A stretch of 64,000 bases of DNA from Allomuricauda sp. (lineage in GTDB: Bacteria > Bacteroidota > Bacteroidia > Flavobacteriales > Flavobacteriaceae): the NCBI GenBank assembly GCA_030148335.1, contig JASBTQ010000019.1, positions 62,001 through 126,000 of the forward strand. Direction: 5' to 3'. Shown here one piece after another: positions 37,597 to 47,544 of this stretch. The position numbers and the translations under genes were made by a program. Below the pieces are notes generated by a model that worked only from the letters and a program-made list of their open reading frames with translations, searched no databases and was not told the DNA's origin. Numbering within the stretch: position 1 is the stretch's first letter; each line of letters begins with the position of its first letter.

Positions 37597-38376
37597 TTAT
37601 CCATTCAATTTGATGAACCCTCCGTCTATCGGAAAGTCGGTGCCTGTTATGAACGAAGCTTCGTCCGAACAAAGGTAAAGGGCCAGATTGGCCACTTCCT
37701 CGGGTTTTCCCATACGACCAATGGGTTGGGTCTTAGAGAGTTTTTCAAACATCTCCTGTTCTTTGCCCGGATAGTTTTTGGAAATGAAACCATCCACAAA
37801 AGGGGTGTGCACCCGAGCTGGGGAAATGCTATTGCAACGGATGCCATATCCTACATAGTCCTTGGCCACGGAATAAGTCATCGTCAAAACTGCACCCTTG
37901 GTCATGGAGTAGGCAAACCTCTCCGCAATACCCACCGAGGAGGCAACCGATGCCATGTTGAGGATCACGCCGTAACCCTGCTCTTTCATTTTGCCCATAG
38001 CGGCATACATGCAATTATAGACCCCTTTGATGTTCACTTGGTACAATCGGTCGAGATCAGATTCCGAGGTTTCTTCAATGTTGCCCACATGGGCAATGCC
38101 TGCATTGTTGATGAGTACATGTAAAGGATGGTCTGCGGCAATGTCGTCGATAATCTTTTTGACCTGACCCTGATCGGAAACATCGCATAGGTGCGCTTGG
38201 GCCCTATGTCCCAAGTTGGTGATTTCTTCAACCACTTGTTGTGCTTTTTCCCATTGAAAGTCCAGAATATGCACGTTGGCCCCATTGATGGCAAACTGTT
38301 TGGAGAGGGCTTCGCCTATTCCGCTGCCGCCTCCCGTAATCAATACCGTTTTATTGTTATAGTTGAAGGATGCCAT
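37597..38376 (-). CDS. SDR, probable 2-keto-3-deoxy-L-fuconate dehydrogenase
   Basis: A 259-residue SDR with intact motifs: TGGGSGIG at 14-21, NNAG at 90-93, and YSMTK (Tyr156, Lys160). It ends with a TGTDFPIDGGFIKLNG tail. Enzymes of this type in fucose operons oxidise 2-keto-3-deoxy-L-fuconate at C4 to the diketo acid. It is 2 bp after a GH29 gene and 12 bp before another, and lies between the dehydratase and the diketo hydrolase in pathway order. The alternative, that this is the fucose dehydrogenase and the YxxxN protein the keto-acid enzyme, cannot be excluded. Confidence 0.75.
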   Translation of the reverse strand: MASFNYNNKTVLITGGGSGIGEALSKQFAINGANVHILDFQWEKAQQVVEEITNLGHRAQAHLCDVSDQGQVKKIIDDIAADHPLHVLINNAGIAHVGNIEETSESDLDRLYQVNIKGVYNCMYAAMGKMKEQGYGVILNMASVASSVGIAERFAYSMTKGAVLTMTYSVAKDYVGYGIRCNSISPARVHTPFVDGFISKNYPGKEQEMFEKLSKTQPIGRMGKPEEVANLALYLCSDEASFITGTDFPIDGGFIKLNG

Positions 38377-38378
38377 TT

Positions 38379-39719
38379 TTATTTCAAGGTGATTTCTATG
38401 ATAGTGTCCAAGGGATCTAGCTTGTCTTTTGGAATCTGGATCAGCAATCCAAATCCGTTCTTTTGATGTGTCAAACTACTTTTGTCCTTGAAGAGCTTGA
38501 CACTTTTTATATTGAGATTGAAGTCTTTTACGAACACTTTGTCATTTTGATCAAGTATATGCAAGTATATGGTTTTCCCCTTTTGGGTGGATGCCATTCT
38601 TTCGGTGGGTGGAACGGGCCCCGCCGATGTGCCATAAATGGTCTCTCCGTTTTCACGCATCCATTTGCCCATTTGATGAAGGGATTCCTTGTGCTCTTGC
38701 TGGATTTCTCCGTTGGGCATGGGTCCTACGTTGAGCAATAAATTGCTTCCATAGCCAGCGGCCTTCACTATATAGTGTACGAGTTCTTTTTCTGATTTAT
38801 GGCTTCTGTCCTGAAGGTTGAACCCCCATGATCCATTGATGGTCTCGCAGACTTCCAAGGGCAATTGGCCAATATCCGATGCGGATGTGCCAAAACCCGT
38901 AGTGTTCTTTCCGGGCAGGTCTTTTTCGAACATCTGGAAATCCTCTCCTTCAATCGGGGCCAAATGATGGTTGTTTCCGATAAGGCATTGGGGCTGTAGG
39001 TCGTGGATCAATTTATAGATTTCATCATAATGCCAATCCACTTGGAGTTTTCCAAATTTTTTGCCATCCCATTGTTTTTGGTCCCAATGCCCATCGAACC
39101 AAATACCGGCAATGTCCCCATAATTGGTCAAAAGTTCCGTGAGTTGGGCCTTCATAAAGTTGATATATTTGTCCCAATCGCCAGTGTTCCTTCCGGGTAT
39201 GTTGGTCCCTGTTCTACCTCTTGGATAATAATCATCTTCGTGCCAATCCAGCAGGGAATAGTAAAAGAACAGTTTGATCCCTTCTTTATGGCAGGCATCG
39301 GCCAACTGCTTTAAAACATCCTTACCATAAGGAGTGCTGTCCACAATATCGTAAGAACTGGCCTTGGTGTCGAACATGGAAAAACCATCGTGGTGCCTAC
39401 TTGTAATGGTGATGTATTTCATGCCCGCATCCTTGGCCATTTTTACCCATTCCTCAGCATTGAAGGCTACCGGATTGAAGAAGGTCGGCAGTTTTTCATA
39501 GGCATCAATCGGAATGTTCTGGTTGTTCATGACCCACTCGCCATCACCCAAAATACTGTATACACCCCAGTGGACAAACAGCCCGAACCTGGCCTCTTGG
39601 AACCATTGTCTGGCTTCCCTATTTTCTGGTGAGGGTTGATAGTTTTCCTGTCCTTGGCCATATGCCAGTGTACTGAGAAAAAGTAACAGGACTGCGGATT
39701 TTTTCATTAAATGCTTCAT
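38379..39719 (-). CDS. GH29 alpha-L-fucosidase (exported)
   Basis: A 446-residue exported GH29 enzyme. I use ATG 39719, which overlaps the fuconate dehydratase stop as ATGA; longer frames run into that gene. Signal peptide MKHLMKKSAVLLLFLS ends at AYGQ. Landmarks: RFGLFVHWGVYS, TSRHHDGFSMFDT, nucleophile Asp209 in GIWFDGHWD, and GSNLLLNVGPMPNG, followed by a small beta domain. Compared with the other three GH29s of this locus it has the most standard GH29 barrel. It is the first hydrolase gene of the operon. Confidence 0.9.
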   Translation of the reverse strand: MKHLMKKSAVLLLFLSTLAYGQGQENYQPSPENREARQWFQEARFGLFVHWGVYSILGDGEWVMNNQNIPIDAYEKLPTFFNPVAFNAEEWVKMAKDAGMKYITITSRHHDGFSMFDTKASSYDIVDSTPYGKDVLKQLADACHKEGIKLFFYYSLLDWHEDDYYPRGRTGTNIPGRNTGDWDKYINFMKAQLTELLTNYGDIAGIWFDGHWDQKQWDGKKFGKLQVDWHYDEIYKLIHDLQPQCLIGNNHHLAPIEGEDFQMFEKDLPGKNTTGFGTSASDIGQLPLEVCETINGSWGFNLQDRSHKSEKELVHYIVKAAGYGSNLLLNVGPMPNGEIQQEHKESLHQMGKWMRENGETIYGTSAGPVPPTERMASTQKGKTIYLHILDQNDKVFVKDFNLNIKSVKLFKDKSSLTHQKNGFGLLIQIPKDKLDPLDTIIEITLK

Positions 39720-41032
39720 AAGGTTGCAGTTTGATGGGGGTTCCACACTTTTCCCTGCGGGAAGGTGTGGTCCTTCAAGGATTCTTGTTTCATTTGGATG
39801 CTATAACCTGGCATATTAGGAGGCATGTACGCACCATTCTTGATGGTCACAGGATCCAAAAAATGTTCGTGGAGGTGATCCACATACTCAATGACGCGGC
39901 CTTCCAGACTGCCACTGATGCAGATATAATCCACCATGGACAGGTGCTGGACGTATTCGCAGAGACCAACACCTCCGGCATGCGGACATATGGGGATATT
40001 GAATTTTGCGGCCATGAGCATTATGGCCAAGTTTTCATTTACACCGCCCACCCTACAGCTGTCTATCTGGCAAATTTCAAAGGATTTTGCCTGCATCAGT
40101 TGTTTGAAGATGACGCGGTTTTGGCAATGCTCACCCGTGGCCACTTTAATGGGGGCAATGGCTTCGGCAATCCTGGCATGGCCCAGCACATCGTCAGGGC
40201 TTGTGGGTTCCTCGATCCACCAGGGATTGAATTTTTTCAATTGGGCAAGATTATCAATGGCCTCCTGGACATCCCATTTTTGGTTGGCATCCATCATCAA
40301 TTTGATGTCATTGCCAATTTCTTCCCGAATTAGGGCAGCCCGGCGCATATCGTCCTCAAGGTTGGAGCCCACTTTCATTTTAAGGTGTTTGAAGCCTTCT
40401 TCCTTGGCCTCCCGGCACAATCGCCTCACTTTCTCGTCCGAATACCCCAACCAGCCAGCCGAAGTGGTATAGGCAGGATACCCGTGTACCATGAGATGGT
40501 CGATACGTTCTTGCTTGGTCACCTCAATTTTTTTGAGGAGTTCCAAAGCCTCATCGGGGGTAATGGCATCGGTGATGTAGGTGAAATCCACGCAGGATAC
40601 CAATTCTTCAGGTGTCATATCGGCCAAAAGCCTCCAAAGGGGTTTCTGCTCGATTTTGGCATAGAGGTCCCAAACGGCATTGACCAAAGCCCCGGTCGCC
40701 AGATGGATGACCCCTTTTTCGGGACCAAGCCACCTCAATTGGCTGTCACTGGTGATCATTTTCCAAAAAGCACCCATATCCGAAGTGAAACTTTCTAGGC
40801 TCTTTCCCACAATCAAATGGGACATCGCATTGATGGCAGCTACGCATATTTCATTGCCACGGCCGATGGTGAATGTGAGCCCATGGCCTTCAATCTGTTG
40901 GGGATGGTCAGTTTGTAGGATAACGTAGGCGGCAGAATAATCCGGATCGGGGTTTGTCGCATCCGACCCATCCAGTGTGAGGCTAGTGGGAAAACGGATG
41001 TCTTTTACTTTAATGTCTGTAATTCTGGTCAT
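39716..41032 (-). CDS. L-fuconate dehydratase (enolase superfamily)
   Basis: A 438-residue enolase-superfamily enzyme that dehydrates L-fuconate to 2-keto-3-deoxy-L-fuconate. The start at ATG 41032 (MTRITDIKVKDIRFPTS) matches the family N-terminus, including LDGSDATNPDPDYSAAYV; upstream in-frame ATGs to 41080 are ignored. Active-site elements: Lys pair in HLKMKVG, metal ligands in MMDANQKWD, WIEEPTSPDD and ATGEHCQNR, and the His in CPHAGGVGLCEYVQH. This is the gene that most firmly fixes the sugar as L-fucose. It follows the AraC regulator by 102 bp and overlaps the next GH29 by 4 bp. Confidence 0.92.
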   Translation of the reverse strand: MTRITDIKVKDIRFPTSLTLDGSDATNPDPDYSAAYVILQTDHPQQIEGHGLTFTIGRGNEICVAAINAMSHLIVGKSLESFTSDMGAFWKMITSDSQLRWLGPEKGVIHLATGALVNAVWDLYAKIEQKPLWRLLADMTPEELVSCVDFTYITDAITPDEALELLKKIEVTKQERIDHLMVHGYPAYTTSAGWLGYSDEKVRRLCREAKEEGFKHLKMKVGSNLEDDMRRAALIREEIGNDIKLMMDANQKWDVQEAIDNLAQLKKFNPWWIEEPTSPDDVLGHARIAEAIAPIKVATGEHCQNRVIFKQLMQAKSFEICQIDSCRVGGVNENLAIMLMAAKFNIPICPHAGGVGLCEYVQHLSMVDYICISGSLEGRVIEYVDHLHEHFLDPVTIKNGAYMPPNMPGYSIQMKQESLKDHTFPQGKVWNPHQTATL

Positions 41033-41134
41033 AGTGTTGGTTTGGGAAAATTCCCGCATAAAATTAGAAGTGCATTCCATGATGGGCTACCTAAAAAAAC
41101 ACCAAAAACGATACTTTTTTTGCCTTTTTATCAT

Positions 41135-42004
41135 TTATTCTGATTTTTTGTAAGATTTAATATAGTCTTTTGGGGACATCTTCTTTATGGCCCTGAACTG
41201 TCGGTTAAAATTTGAAATGTTGTTAAAGCCTGATTCATAAGCAGTTCCCGTAATATTATTTTCGTTTTCCAGCAATAGTTTGCAGGCATACCCAATCCTG
41301 ACCTCATTAAGGTACCGCGTGAAGGTCTTTCGGTGCGTCCTTTTAAAAAAGCGACTGAAAGCGGATGGGTTCATTCCCACAAGTTGGGCCACCTCACCTA
41401 AATTGACCTCATTTTTAAAATTATCAAAAATATATCCATAGACCTTGCGGAGTTTTTTGTTTTCATTTTGTTCAAAATTGTCCATGTAGCCGATACTGGA
41501 CAAGAATTCATGGTCTTTATGCTTGGTCAATTTGTTCAATAGTTCGATCAAGGCAATGGTCTTTGAAAAGGAATCCATGGTGGGCATGTTTTCAAAGTAT
41601 TTTTGGATGTCCGTACCTGTTGACTGGAACTTAATGCCCCTTGTGGCTGTCTCCAGCATCAGGCCAATATGGGAAAGTTCGGCAGACTTGAAAAAGGCGT
41701 CCCCCAAGAAGTCTTCTGTAAAATGGATGGCCACGGCTTCGGCGGCAGTGGGGTCTTCGGCCTCAAAATAGTGGTCATCGTTCAGCCACATATGGGGCAG
41801 GTTCTTGCCCAAGAGCACCACTTCCCCCGGCTGGAACTTTTGGATGCTGTCCCCAATAAACCTGGTGCCAGTACTCTTTTTGATGAAGACCAATTCCAGT
41901 TCAGGATGGTAATGCCAAACTTTTAAAAAGTAGGGATAGCTGTTTTGGGTGACGGAAAACGATGAACTGGCATCACTTTTACGGTTCAATAAATGAAGCT
42001 TCAT
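41135..42004 (-). CDS. AraC-family regulator of the fucose locus
   Basis: A 289-residue regulator with a cupin N-domain (FLKVWHYHPELELVFI, GEVVLLGKNLPHMW) and a C-terminal double helix-turn-helix (NLGEVAQLVGMNPSAFSRFFKRTHRKTF, then ITGTAYESGFNNISNFNRQF). It is transcribed away from SusC, across a 373-bp divergent region, and is the head gene of the fucose operon. Regulators with this cupin type usually sense a soluble sugar inside the cell, here probably L-fucose or an oxidation product. The direct operator is not certain. Confidence 0.9.
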   Translation of the reverse strand: MKLHLLNRKSDASSSFSVTQNSYPYFLKVWHYHPELELVFIKKSTGTRFIGDSIQKFQPGEVVLLGKNLPHMWLNDDHYFEAEDPTAAEAVAIHFTEDFLGDAFFKSAELSHIGLMLETATRGIKFQSTGTDIQKYFENMPTMDSFSKTIALIELLNKLTKHKDHEFLSSIGYMDNFEQNENKKLRKVYGYIFDNFKNEVNLGEVAQLVGMNPSAFSRFFKRTHRKTFTRYLNEVRIGYACKLLLENENNITGTAYESGFNNISNFNRQFRAIKKMSPKDYIKSYKKSE

Positions 42005-42377
42005 ACCATTCTGCCTTTAAGCCAATTTACAAACATATTGATTAGTTGTTTTTTCTGTTTTCATGCCCACCTGGAACCTCTTCAAAAATCAGGGACATGA
42101 TATCACGTTTGAGGTCTTTTCCAAAACCTTGATTCAAAACTTTTTAGAAACAATTTGCATGCTGTATTTCCAAAAATAACGGTAATAGGGTACAATGGGC
42201 AAAAAAAGTATCATTTTATGTCAAATAAAAGGTGGTGAATATTTTTTTTTAACAATTCATTTGCATTAATCATCAGAAGAACATAAGAATTCTGATGCGC
42301 TCAATCATCAAAATATACGATGAAATTTCACTAACAACTCAAAATTTTAACCAGTACACTAAACAACTCGCAATCTT
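42005..42377. promoter_or_regulatory. Divergent AraC/SusC promoter region with inverted repeat
   Basis: A 373-bp gene-free region between divergent starts. A perfect inverted repeat CATCAGAA n11 TTCTGATG lies at 42271-42297, 80 bp before SusC, and a TTTG at 42260-42263 could be a -33 box. Two copies of TTTCCAAAA occur at 42118 and 42167 in direct orientation, 49 bp apart. Which of these the AraC protein uses cannot be decided by eye. Confidence 0.5.
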
Positions 42378-45300
42378 ATGAAAAAAAAGCTAATCTTGAT
42401 TTTAATGCTTGTGCTAAGCTCAGGGTATGTGTTTGGCCAAAGCATTACAGTGACGGGATCGATAGTCGATGCCGAGACGAACCAGCCCGTACCAGGTGTC
42501 ACTGTCCTGCAAACGGGAGCCGCCAATGGCGCTTCGTCCGATTTTGATGGAAACTATTCCATAGAAGTACCTTCAAACGCCACGTTGAGGTTTACCGCCA
42601 TTGGGTATGAATCCCAAGAAATTCCGGTCAATGGAAGAACCACTATCAATGTAGTGATGTCCATAAGTACGGAACAACTAAATGAAGTGGTGGTGACGGG
42701 TTTGGGCATTACCAGGGAGAAAAAAGCCTTGGGGTACGCAACGGCAACCGTAGAGGCGGAGGCTTTGACAGAAGTGGCCACTCCCAACATTGCCGCGGCG
42801 CTTTATGGTAGGGCCCCAGGGGTGCAGATCTCAGCAACGCCAGGTGGTGCCACCAGTGCCGTCAATATCACCATCCGTGGGGCACAGTCCATTACAGGGA
42901 CCAGTACTCCCTTGATCATAAAGGATGGTATCCCGATCAGGAATGGTGACGTGAACAACGGTAACTATTGGGACGACCAACGGATACTTGGAAACGGACT
43001 GAACGACATCAACCCAGAGGACATTGAAAGCATTTCCATCCTGAAAGGTGCTTCGGCAGCTGCGCTTTACGGATCGGAAGCCACCAACGGGGTAGTGCTC
43101 ATTACCACAAAGAAAGGAAAAGGAAGAGGTTGGAGTGCTGATTTCAACACGGCCTACAATTTTGACAGGGTGGCATATCTGCCTGAATTTCAAGATGAAA
43201 GAGGTCCGGGCTATCCCATAAGCATTTCAGATGCAGGGCAGGACGAGAACTTGTTCCTGTACTACGATCTGGATGGAGATGATGTGAACGAGACCAGGGG
43301 CCTCATAGGCACCACGTTGAACTTTGGTCCTCGATTCGATGGACAACCCACTTTGGCTTGGGATGGAAAAATACGTCCCTATTTGCCCCAGGACAGTTAC
43401 TCTGGATTGTTCAATACGGCACACACCACAAGGTACAATGCATCGGTATCGAACGTCACAGAAAATTCGAATACACGTTTTTCCTTCACACGTTCGGACA
43501 ATGGTTCCATTGTTCCCAATTCGAGCAGCTACAAGAACATATTCAACTTGAATACCACAATCAATTGGACAGACAATTTTAGATCTACCTTGATTGTTGA
43601 TTACATCAATGGTAGAGTGAACAACCGTCCCTACAAAATCGATCGGATCATGAACAATTTTGGTGGGATGATGAGCCGTTTTGACAGTGCTGAATGGTAC
43701 AAGGACAGATATCAGACGAGTTTGGGATATCGTTGGGTCACAGGGGCCAATCAAAGTCTTACACCAGACGAAAACCTGATCTACGGAGGCTATAAGGAGC
43801 CTGTGCTGGAATATTTGTACAGAGCGAACAGGTTCCAATCCGAAGAAAGAAGCGATAGGGTGATCGGTAATTTGACCCTGGAATGGGACGTGGCCGAAAA
43901 TCTTACCCTAAGGGGAAGGGTCTCCAATGATTTTACTACGGAATATATTGAGAACAGAAATCCAAACGAGCTACCCATCGCTTTTGGTAACTCGGGCTAT
44001 TTTAGCATGTCCACCCGAACCAATTCCATCAAATATGGGGAGCTTTTGTTGAGCTATACCGCCCAAATCAACGATGACTTTTCGCTTTTGGCACGCTTGG
44101 GCTATAATGCGACAGAACAAAAAATGAGATATACCAGTGCCTTCACGGATGGAGGGTTGAGTGTTGAAAATTGGTTCGATGTGGCTTCCAGTGTCAACCA
44201 AGCCAGACAGGACAATGATAGGGAAAATCTGATCAAGGATGCCATGATCGGTCTGCTCAATCTGGACTATAAAGGTATTTTTTATGTTGAAGGAACGATA
44301 AGAAGGGATAGGACCTCTACCATGTCACCACAGAACAACAGCTTTATCTACCCGTCGGTGAACAGTAGTTTCATCCTTTCAGATGCATTTGCAATGCCAG
44401 AAGCGATCAATCTGTTGAAAATTCGCGGTTCTTGGGGAATTGTGGGTAACTACCCCAGTATTTATAGTGCCAATATTGCCTATAATCAAGACAACCTTGG
44501 CGTACAGGGTGGTGGTTCCTCCATACTCTATACCACCTTGCCCGACAACTTTGGAAATGATAACATAAAACCAGAGGAAAAGCACGAATATGAGTTTGGA
44601 GTAGAAGCCAATTTGTTCGACAATAGGATCATTTTTGAAACGACCTATTATAATGCACAGATCCAGGACCAGATTTTGGGCCTCACCATTCCTATAACCT
44701 CTGGGGGGTCTTCAGTCCTATCAAATGTGGGAACCTTGAGGAACTCGGGTATTGAAGTGGGATTGACCTATTTTCCCATACGCAGCCAAAACGTGAACTG
44801 GGAATTGGAGATCACAGGTTCCAGACAATGGAACAAGGTAGAAAAATTGGCACCCGGGCTTGAGGAGATCATCCATGCCGATTATGATGGAAATGCGGCC
44901 CAATTGGTTTCAAGGGTAGGGCAGCCCATGGGAGATCTGTTGGCCCACCCGGTAGCCACTGACGACCAAGGTAGAAAGATTGTTGACCCCAACGGGATGT
45001 ATAGAGTAGATCCAGATACCCTTGTGACGGTTGGAAATGCCCAGCCCAAAGTAATCGGGGGTATCCGTTCTGGATTGACCATCAAGAATTTCAGTCTGAA
45101 TGTATTGGCCGATTATAGGATCGGGGGCCATGTGATGCCCACGGCCCTGAATTGGATGACATCACGCGGTCTCACCGAAGAAAGTTTGAACTACAGTACA
45201 TCGGAAAGAGGGGGGCTCAGCTATTATGAAACCAATGATGGCACCCGTGTCCAGATAGCGGCCAATTCCACTTCTGGGCCTAACGGGGAACAGGTCTTCC

Positions 45301-45695
45301 ATGATGGTATCCTTTTGGAAGGGGTACAGGCCGATGGCTCTGAGAACGATGTGATCGTTTCGAATCCGGAGTACTATTTCACAGTCTATAATTGGGGAGG
45401 ACCACAGTATAGCCCCAATACGCGCTACGAACTGTACATACAAGAGAACAGTTATCTGAAACTGAGGGAGATATCATTAGGGTATTCGCTACCAAGGAAA
45501 GTGGTGGATAAAATAGGATTGAAATCCCTTGATCTTTCCCTATTTGGCAGAAACCTCTTTTATATCTACAGGAGTATAAAGAATATGGATGCCGAGCAGA
45601 CCACCGCCGGTTCAAATTGGTTCCAGAACGTGAACAATGTCGGGAACGGTTTTTCCACCCGTTCATTTGGACTCCAAGTAAGGGCGAGATTATAA
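42378..45695 (+). CDS. SusC-like TonB-dependent transporter (fucose locus)
   Basis: A 1105-residue outer-membrane transporter. Signal peptide MKKKLILILMLVLSS ends at VFGQ, then a carboxypeptidase-D-like domain (VTGSIVDAETNQPVPGV to TINVVMSIS), a TonB-box-like LNEVVVTGLGI, the plug (SITGTSTPLIIKDGIP, GASAAALYGSEATNGVVLITT) and a barrel ending FGLQVRARL. It pairs with the SusD-like gene 22 bp downstream. Divergence from the AraC-led fucose operon implies import of fucosylated oligosaccharide. It is clearly not a close copy of the SusC at 11691. Confidence 0.94.
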   Translation: MKKKLILILMLVLSSGYVFGQSITVTGSIVDAETNQPVPGVTVLQTGAANGASSDFDGNYSIEVPSNATLRFTAIGYESQEIPVNGRTTINVVMSISTEQLNEVVVTGLGITREKKALGYATATVEAEALTEVATPNIAAALYGRAPGVQISATPGGATSAVNITIRGAQSITGTSTPLIIKDGIPIRNGDVNNGNYWDDQRILGNGLNDINPEDIESISILKGASAAALYGSEATNGVVLITTKKGKGRGWSADFNTAYNFDRVAYLPEFQDERGPGYPISISDAGQDENLFLYYDLDGDDVNETRGLIGTTLNFGPRFDGQPTLAWDGKIRPYLPQDSYSGLFNTAHTTRYNASVSNVTENSNTRFSFTRSDNGSIVPNSSSYKNIFNLNTTINWTDNFRSTLIVDYINGRVNNRPYKIDRIMNNFGGMMSRFDSAEWYKDRYQTSLGYRWVTGANQSLTPDENLIYGGYKEPVLEYLYRANRFQSEERSDRVIGNLTLEWDVAENLTLRGRVSNDFTTEYIENRNPNELPIAFGNSGYFSMSTRTNSIKYGELLLSYTAQINDDFSLLARLGYNATEQKMRYTSAFTDGGLSVENWFDVASSVNQARQDNDRENLIKDAMIGLLNLDYKGIFYVEGTIRRDRTSTMSPQNNSFIYPSVNSSFILSDAFAMPEAINLLKIRGSWGIVGNYPSIYSANIAYNQDNLGVQGGGSSILYTTLPDNFGNDNIKPEEKHEYEFGVEANLFDNRIIFETTYYNAQIQDQILGLTIPITSGGSSVLSNVGTLRNSGIEVGLTYFPIRSQNVNWELEITGSRQWNKVEKLAPGLEEIIHADYDGNAAQLVSRVGQPMGDLLAHPVATDDQGRKIVDPNGMYRVDPDTLVTVGNAQPKVIGGIRSGLTIKNFSLNVLADYRIGGHVMPTALNWMTSRGLTEESLNYSTSERGGLSYYETNDGTRVQIAANSTSGPNGEQVFHDGILLEGVQADGSENDVIVSNPEYYFTVYNWGGPQYSPNTRYELYIQENSYLKLREISLGYSLPRKVVDKIGLKSLDLSLFGRNLFYIYRSIKNMDAEQTTAGSNWFQNVNNVGNGFSTRSFGLQVRARL

Positions 45696-45717
45696 TATAA
45701 AGTTGAACAACTGAATT

Positions 45718-47316
45718 ATGAAAAATTTTATGAAACAGATATCAAAAACAATCGTTTCGATGTTGGTGTTGGTTGTGCTTGTCTCTTGTACCGAGGACAA
45801 ATTTGCAAACTACTACCCAGATCCGTCAAAGTTATCACAGGGTACTGTGGACAAGCAGTTCACAGGATTTCTTCAGACCAATAGGGAATATGTGTTGCCT
45901 GCCTATTGGAACTATTTTGTTGTGCTGCGCAATACCTTACAATATTACAACCAAGCCGTAGGGTGGATAAACGCCAATAACCAATATGTGCCAGGGGCCG
46001 CTTCGATCAGTGATCGATGGAGCAACTATTATCAATTGTTGTCCCAGTACAGGGAATTGGAGAAGATATACAACAATCTTTCGCCAGAAGAACAGGCGCT
46101 GAACGAAATCTATATGATCACGGCAACGATTTACCTGTATGACTTCACCCAAGTGACCATCGACCTCCATGGGGACATCCCTTTCACAGAAGCGGGCAAA
46201 CTGAGCCAGAACGGCGGCGATTATATTGCCTCCTTGGCCCCATACGATAGTGCGGAGGATCTTTATACCATGATGTTGGACGATTTGAGCGATTTTTCCC
46301 AAAAGTTGGGAACCATCAATGTCAACCCGGGCATCTTGGTGGGTTTCGGGGCCCAGGACTATATCAACAAAGGAGATATTGAAAAGTGGCAAAAATTCTG
46401 CAATTCGTTACGGTTGCGGATGTTGACAAGGGTTTCCGGAGTAGGGGAGTTTTCAAGCAGGGCGCAGGCAGAGATCAACCAGATCCTGAACGATCCCACT
46501 ACGTATCCAATCGTGGAGACGAATGATGAAAATATCCAGATCACCGTCTATGACCTCAGTACGCCGTTGGATTCCGAAGGTTTTGAGACCGGTTTGGAGG
46601 ATTGGAACGGAAACATTGCAGGAAAGACAATGATTGACCACATGCTGGCCAATGGCGACCCAAGGCTACGCGCCATGTTCGAGCCGGGCGAGAACAATGT
46701 CGATGAGGAATACATCGGATTGGACCCCTTGCTGAATCCGGGCACCCAGGAAACCTTGATTAACTCTGGTGAATTGACCATTTACAACCGGTCCACCCTC
46801 AGCAGGAACGATTATTTCCCTGGCCTGATCATCACGGCATGGGAAGTGAACTTCTTGAAGGCCGAAGCCTATGTGGGCGTGAACGATGCAATGGCCAAAG
46901 AGGCTTATGAAAAAGGGATCACAGAATCCATCAATTTTTACTACCAGGTGAGGGAACTGAGCAACGATGCAACCTCTCCAGAACTGGTGGCCTTAGGGGA
47001 TACAGAAATATCGGATTACCTCGCATCCGCGGCGGTCAGTTGGGACAATGCCACAAGCGAAGCGGAAAAAATGGACCTCATTGCAGCCCAAAAATGGCTC
47101 AGTTTCAATGTGATACAACCCTATGAAAACTGGGCAGAGCTTAGAAGGCTGAACGCCCCTGAACTCGATTTTTGGGTCGACCCGGCCAATGCCCAATCCC
47201 TTCCGCCCAATCGTTGGATCTATCCGAACAGCGAATTGGTGTACAACACAGAAAATTACAATGCCGTGAAGAGCAACGATAACCTATCCACCAAAATATT
47301 TTGGGACATAGATTGA
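45718..47316 (+). CDS. SusD-like lipoprotein (SusD-like_2 type)
   Basis: A 532-residue surface lipoprotein (lipobox LVSC then TEDKF). The sequence belongs to the second SusD type rather than RagB: FANYYPDPSK at the N-terminus, AYWNYFVVLRN, WQKFCNSLRLRMLTRVS, and near the C-terminus AAQKWLSFNVIQPYENWAELRR. It caps the SusC at 42378 for glycan uptake. A second Met at codon 5 (45730) may be the actual start. A strong terminator follows. Confidence 0.92.
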   Translation: MKNFMKQISKTIVSMLVLVVLVSCTEDKFANYYPDPSKLSQGTVDKQFTGFLQTNREYVLPAYWNYFVVLRNTLQYYNQAVGWINANNQYVPGAASISDRWSNYYQLLSQYRELEKIYNNLSPEEQALNEIYMITATIYLYDFTQVTIDLHGDIPFTEAGKLSQNGGDYIASLAPYDSAEDLYTMMLDDLSDFSQKLGTINVNPGILVGFGAQDYINKGDIEKWQKFCNSLRLRMLTRVSGVGEFSSRAQAEINQILNDPTTYPIVETNDENIQITVYDLSTPLDSEGFETGLEDWNGNIAGKTMIDHMLANGDPRLRAMFEPGENNVDEEYIGLDPLLNPGTQETLINSGELTIYNRSTLSRNDYFPGLIITAWEVNFLKAEAYVGVNDAMAKEAYEKGITESINFYYQVRELSNDATSPELVALGDTEISDYLASAAVSWDNATSEAEKMDLIAAQKWLSFNVIQPYENWAELRRLNAPELDFWVDPANAQSLPPNRWIYPNSELVYNTENYNAVKSNDNLSTKIFWDID

Positions 47317-47351
47317 TGAGTTTAGTTTTTTTGATTTAGTTTTTTTAATTC

Positions 47352-47390
47352 ATGCCCGGTAGCAAATCTCCCTTACTGCCGGGCATTTTT
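47352..47390 (+). terminator. Intrinsic terminator after the SusCD pair
   Basis: An 11-bp stem ATGCCCGGTAG / CTGCCGGGCAT (47352-47362 with 47376-47386, one G-T wobble) is followed by TTTTTC. It lies 36 bp after the SusD stop and separates the SusCD operon from the exported isomerase-like gene. Confidence 0.9.
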
Positions 47391-47544
47391 CTTATGTGAG
47401 TGATAGTACGATCGATTACTAAAAATGCCAATTTTTTATGATTCAATGTGGAGAGATGTTTTTTGTGAAAATCCAGAAATGTAGCGCCTAAGTCAGATGA
47501 AGGTTGTAATATAGATGCAAATAAAGACCAAAGACCATCCAAAT

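Noticed and set aside
39731..40333. 200-codon plus-strand frame opposite fuconate dehydratase
   Set aside because: Antisense shadow; the enolase-superfamily gene on the other strand has all its active-site motifs.
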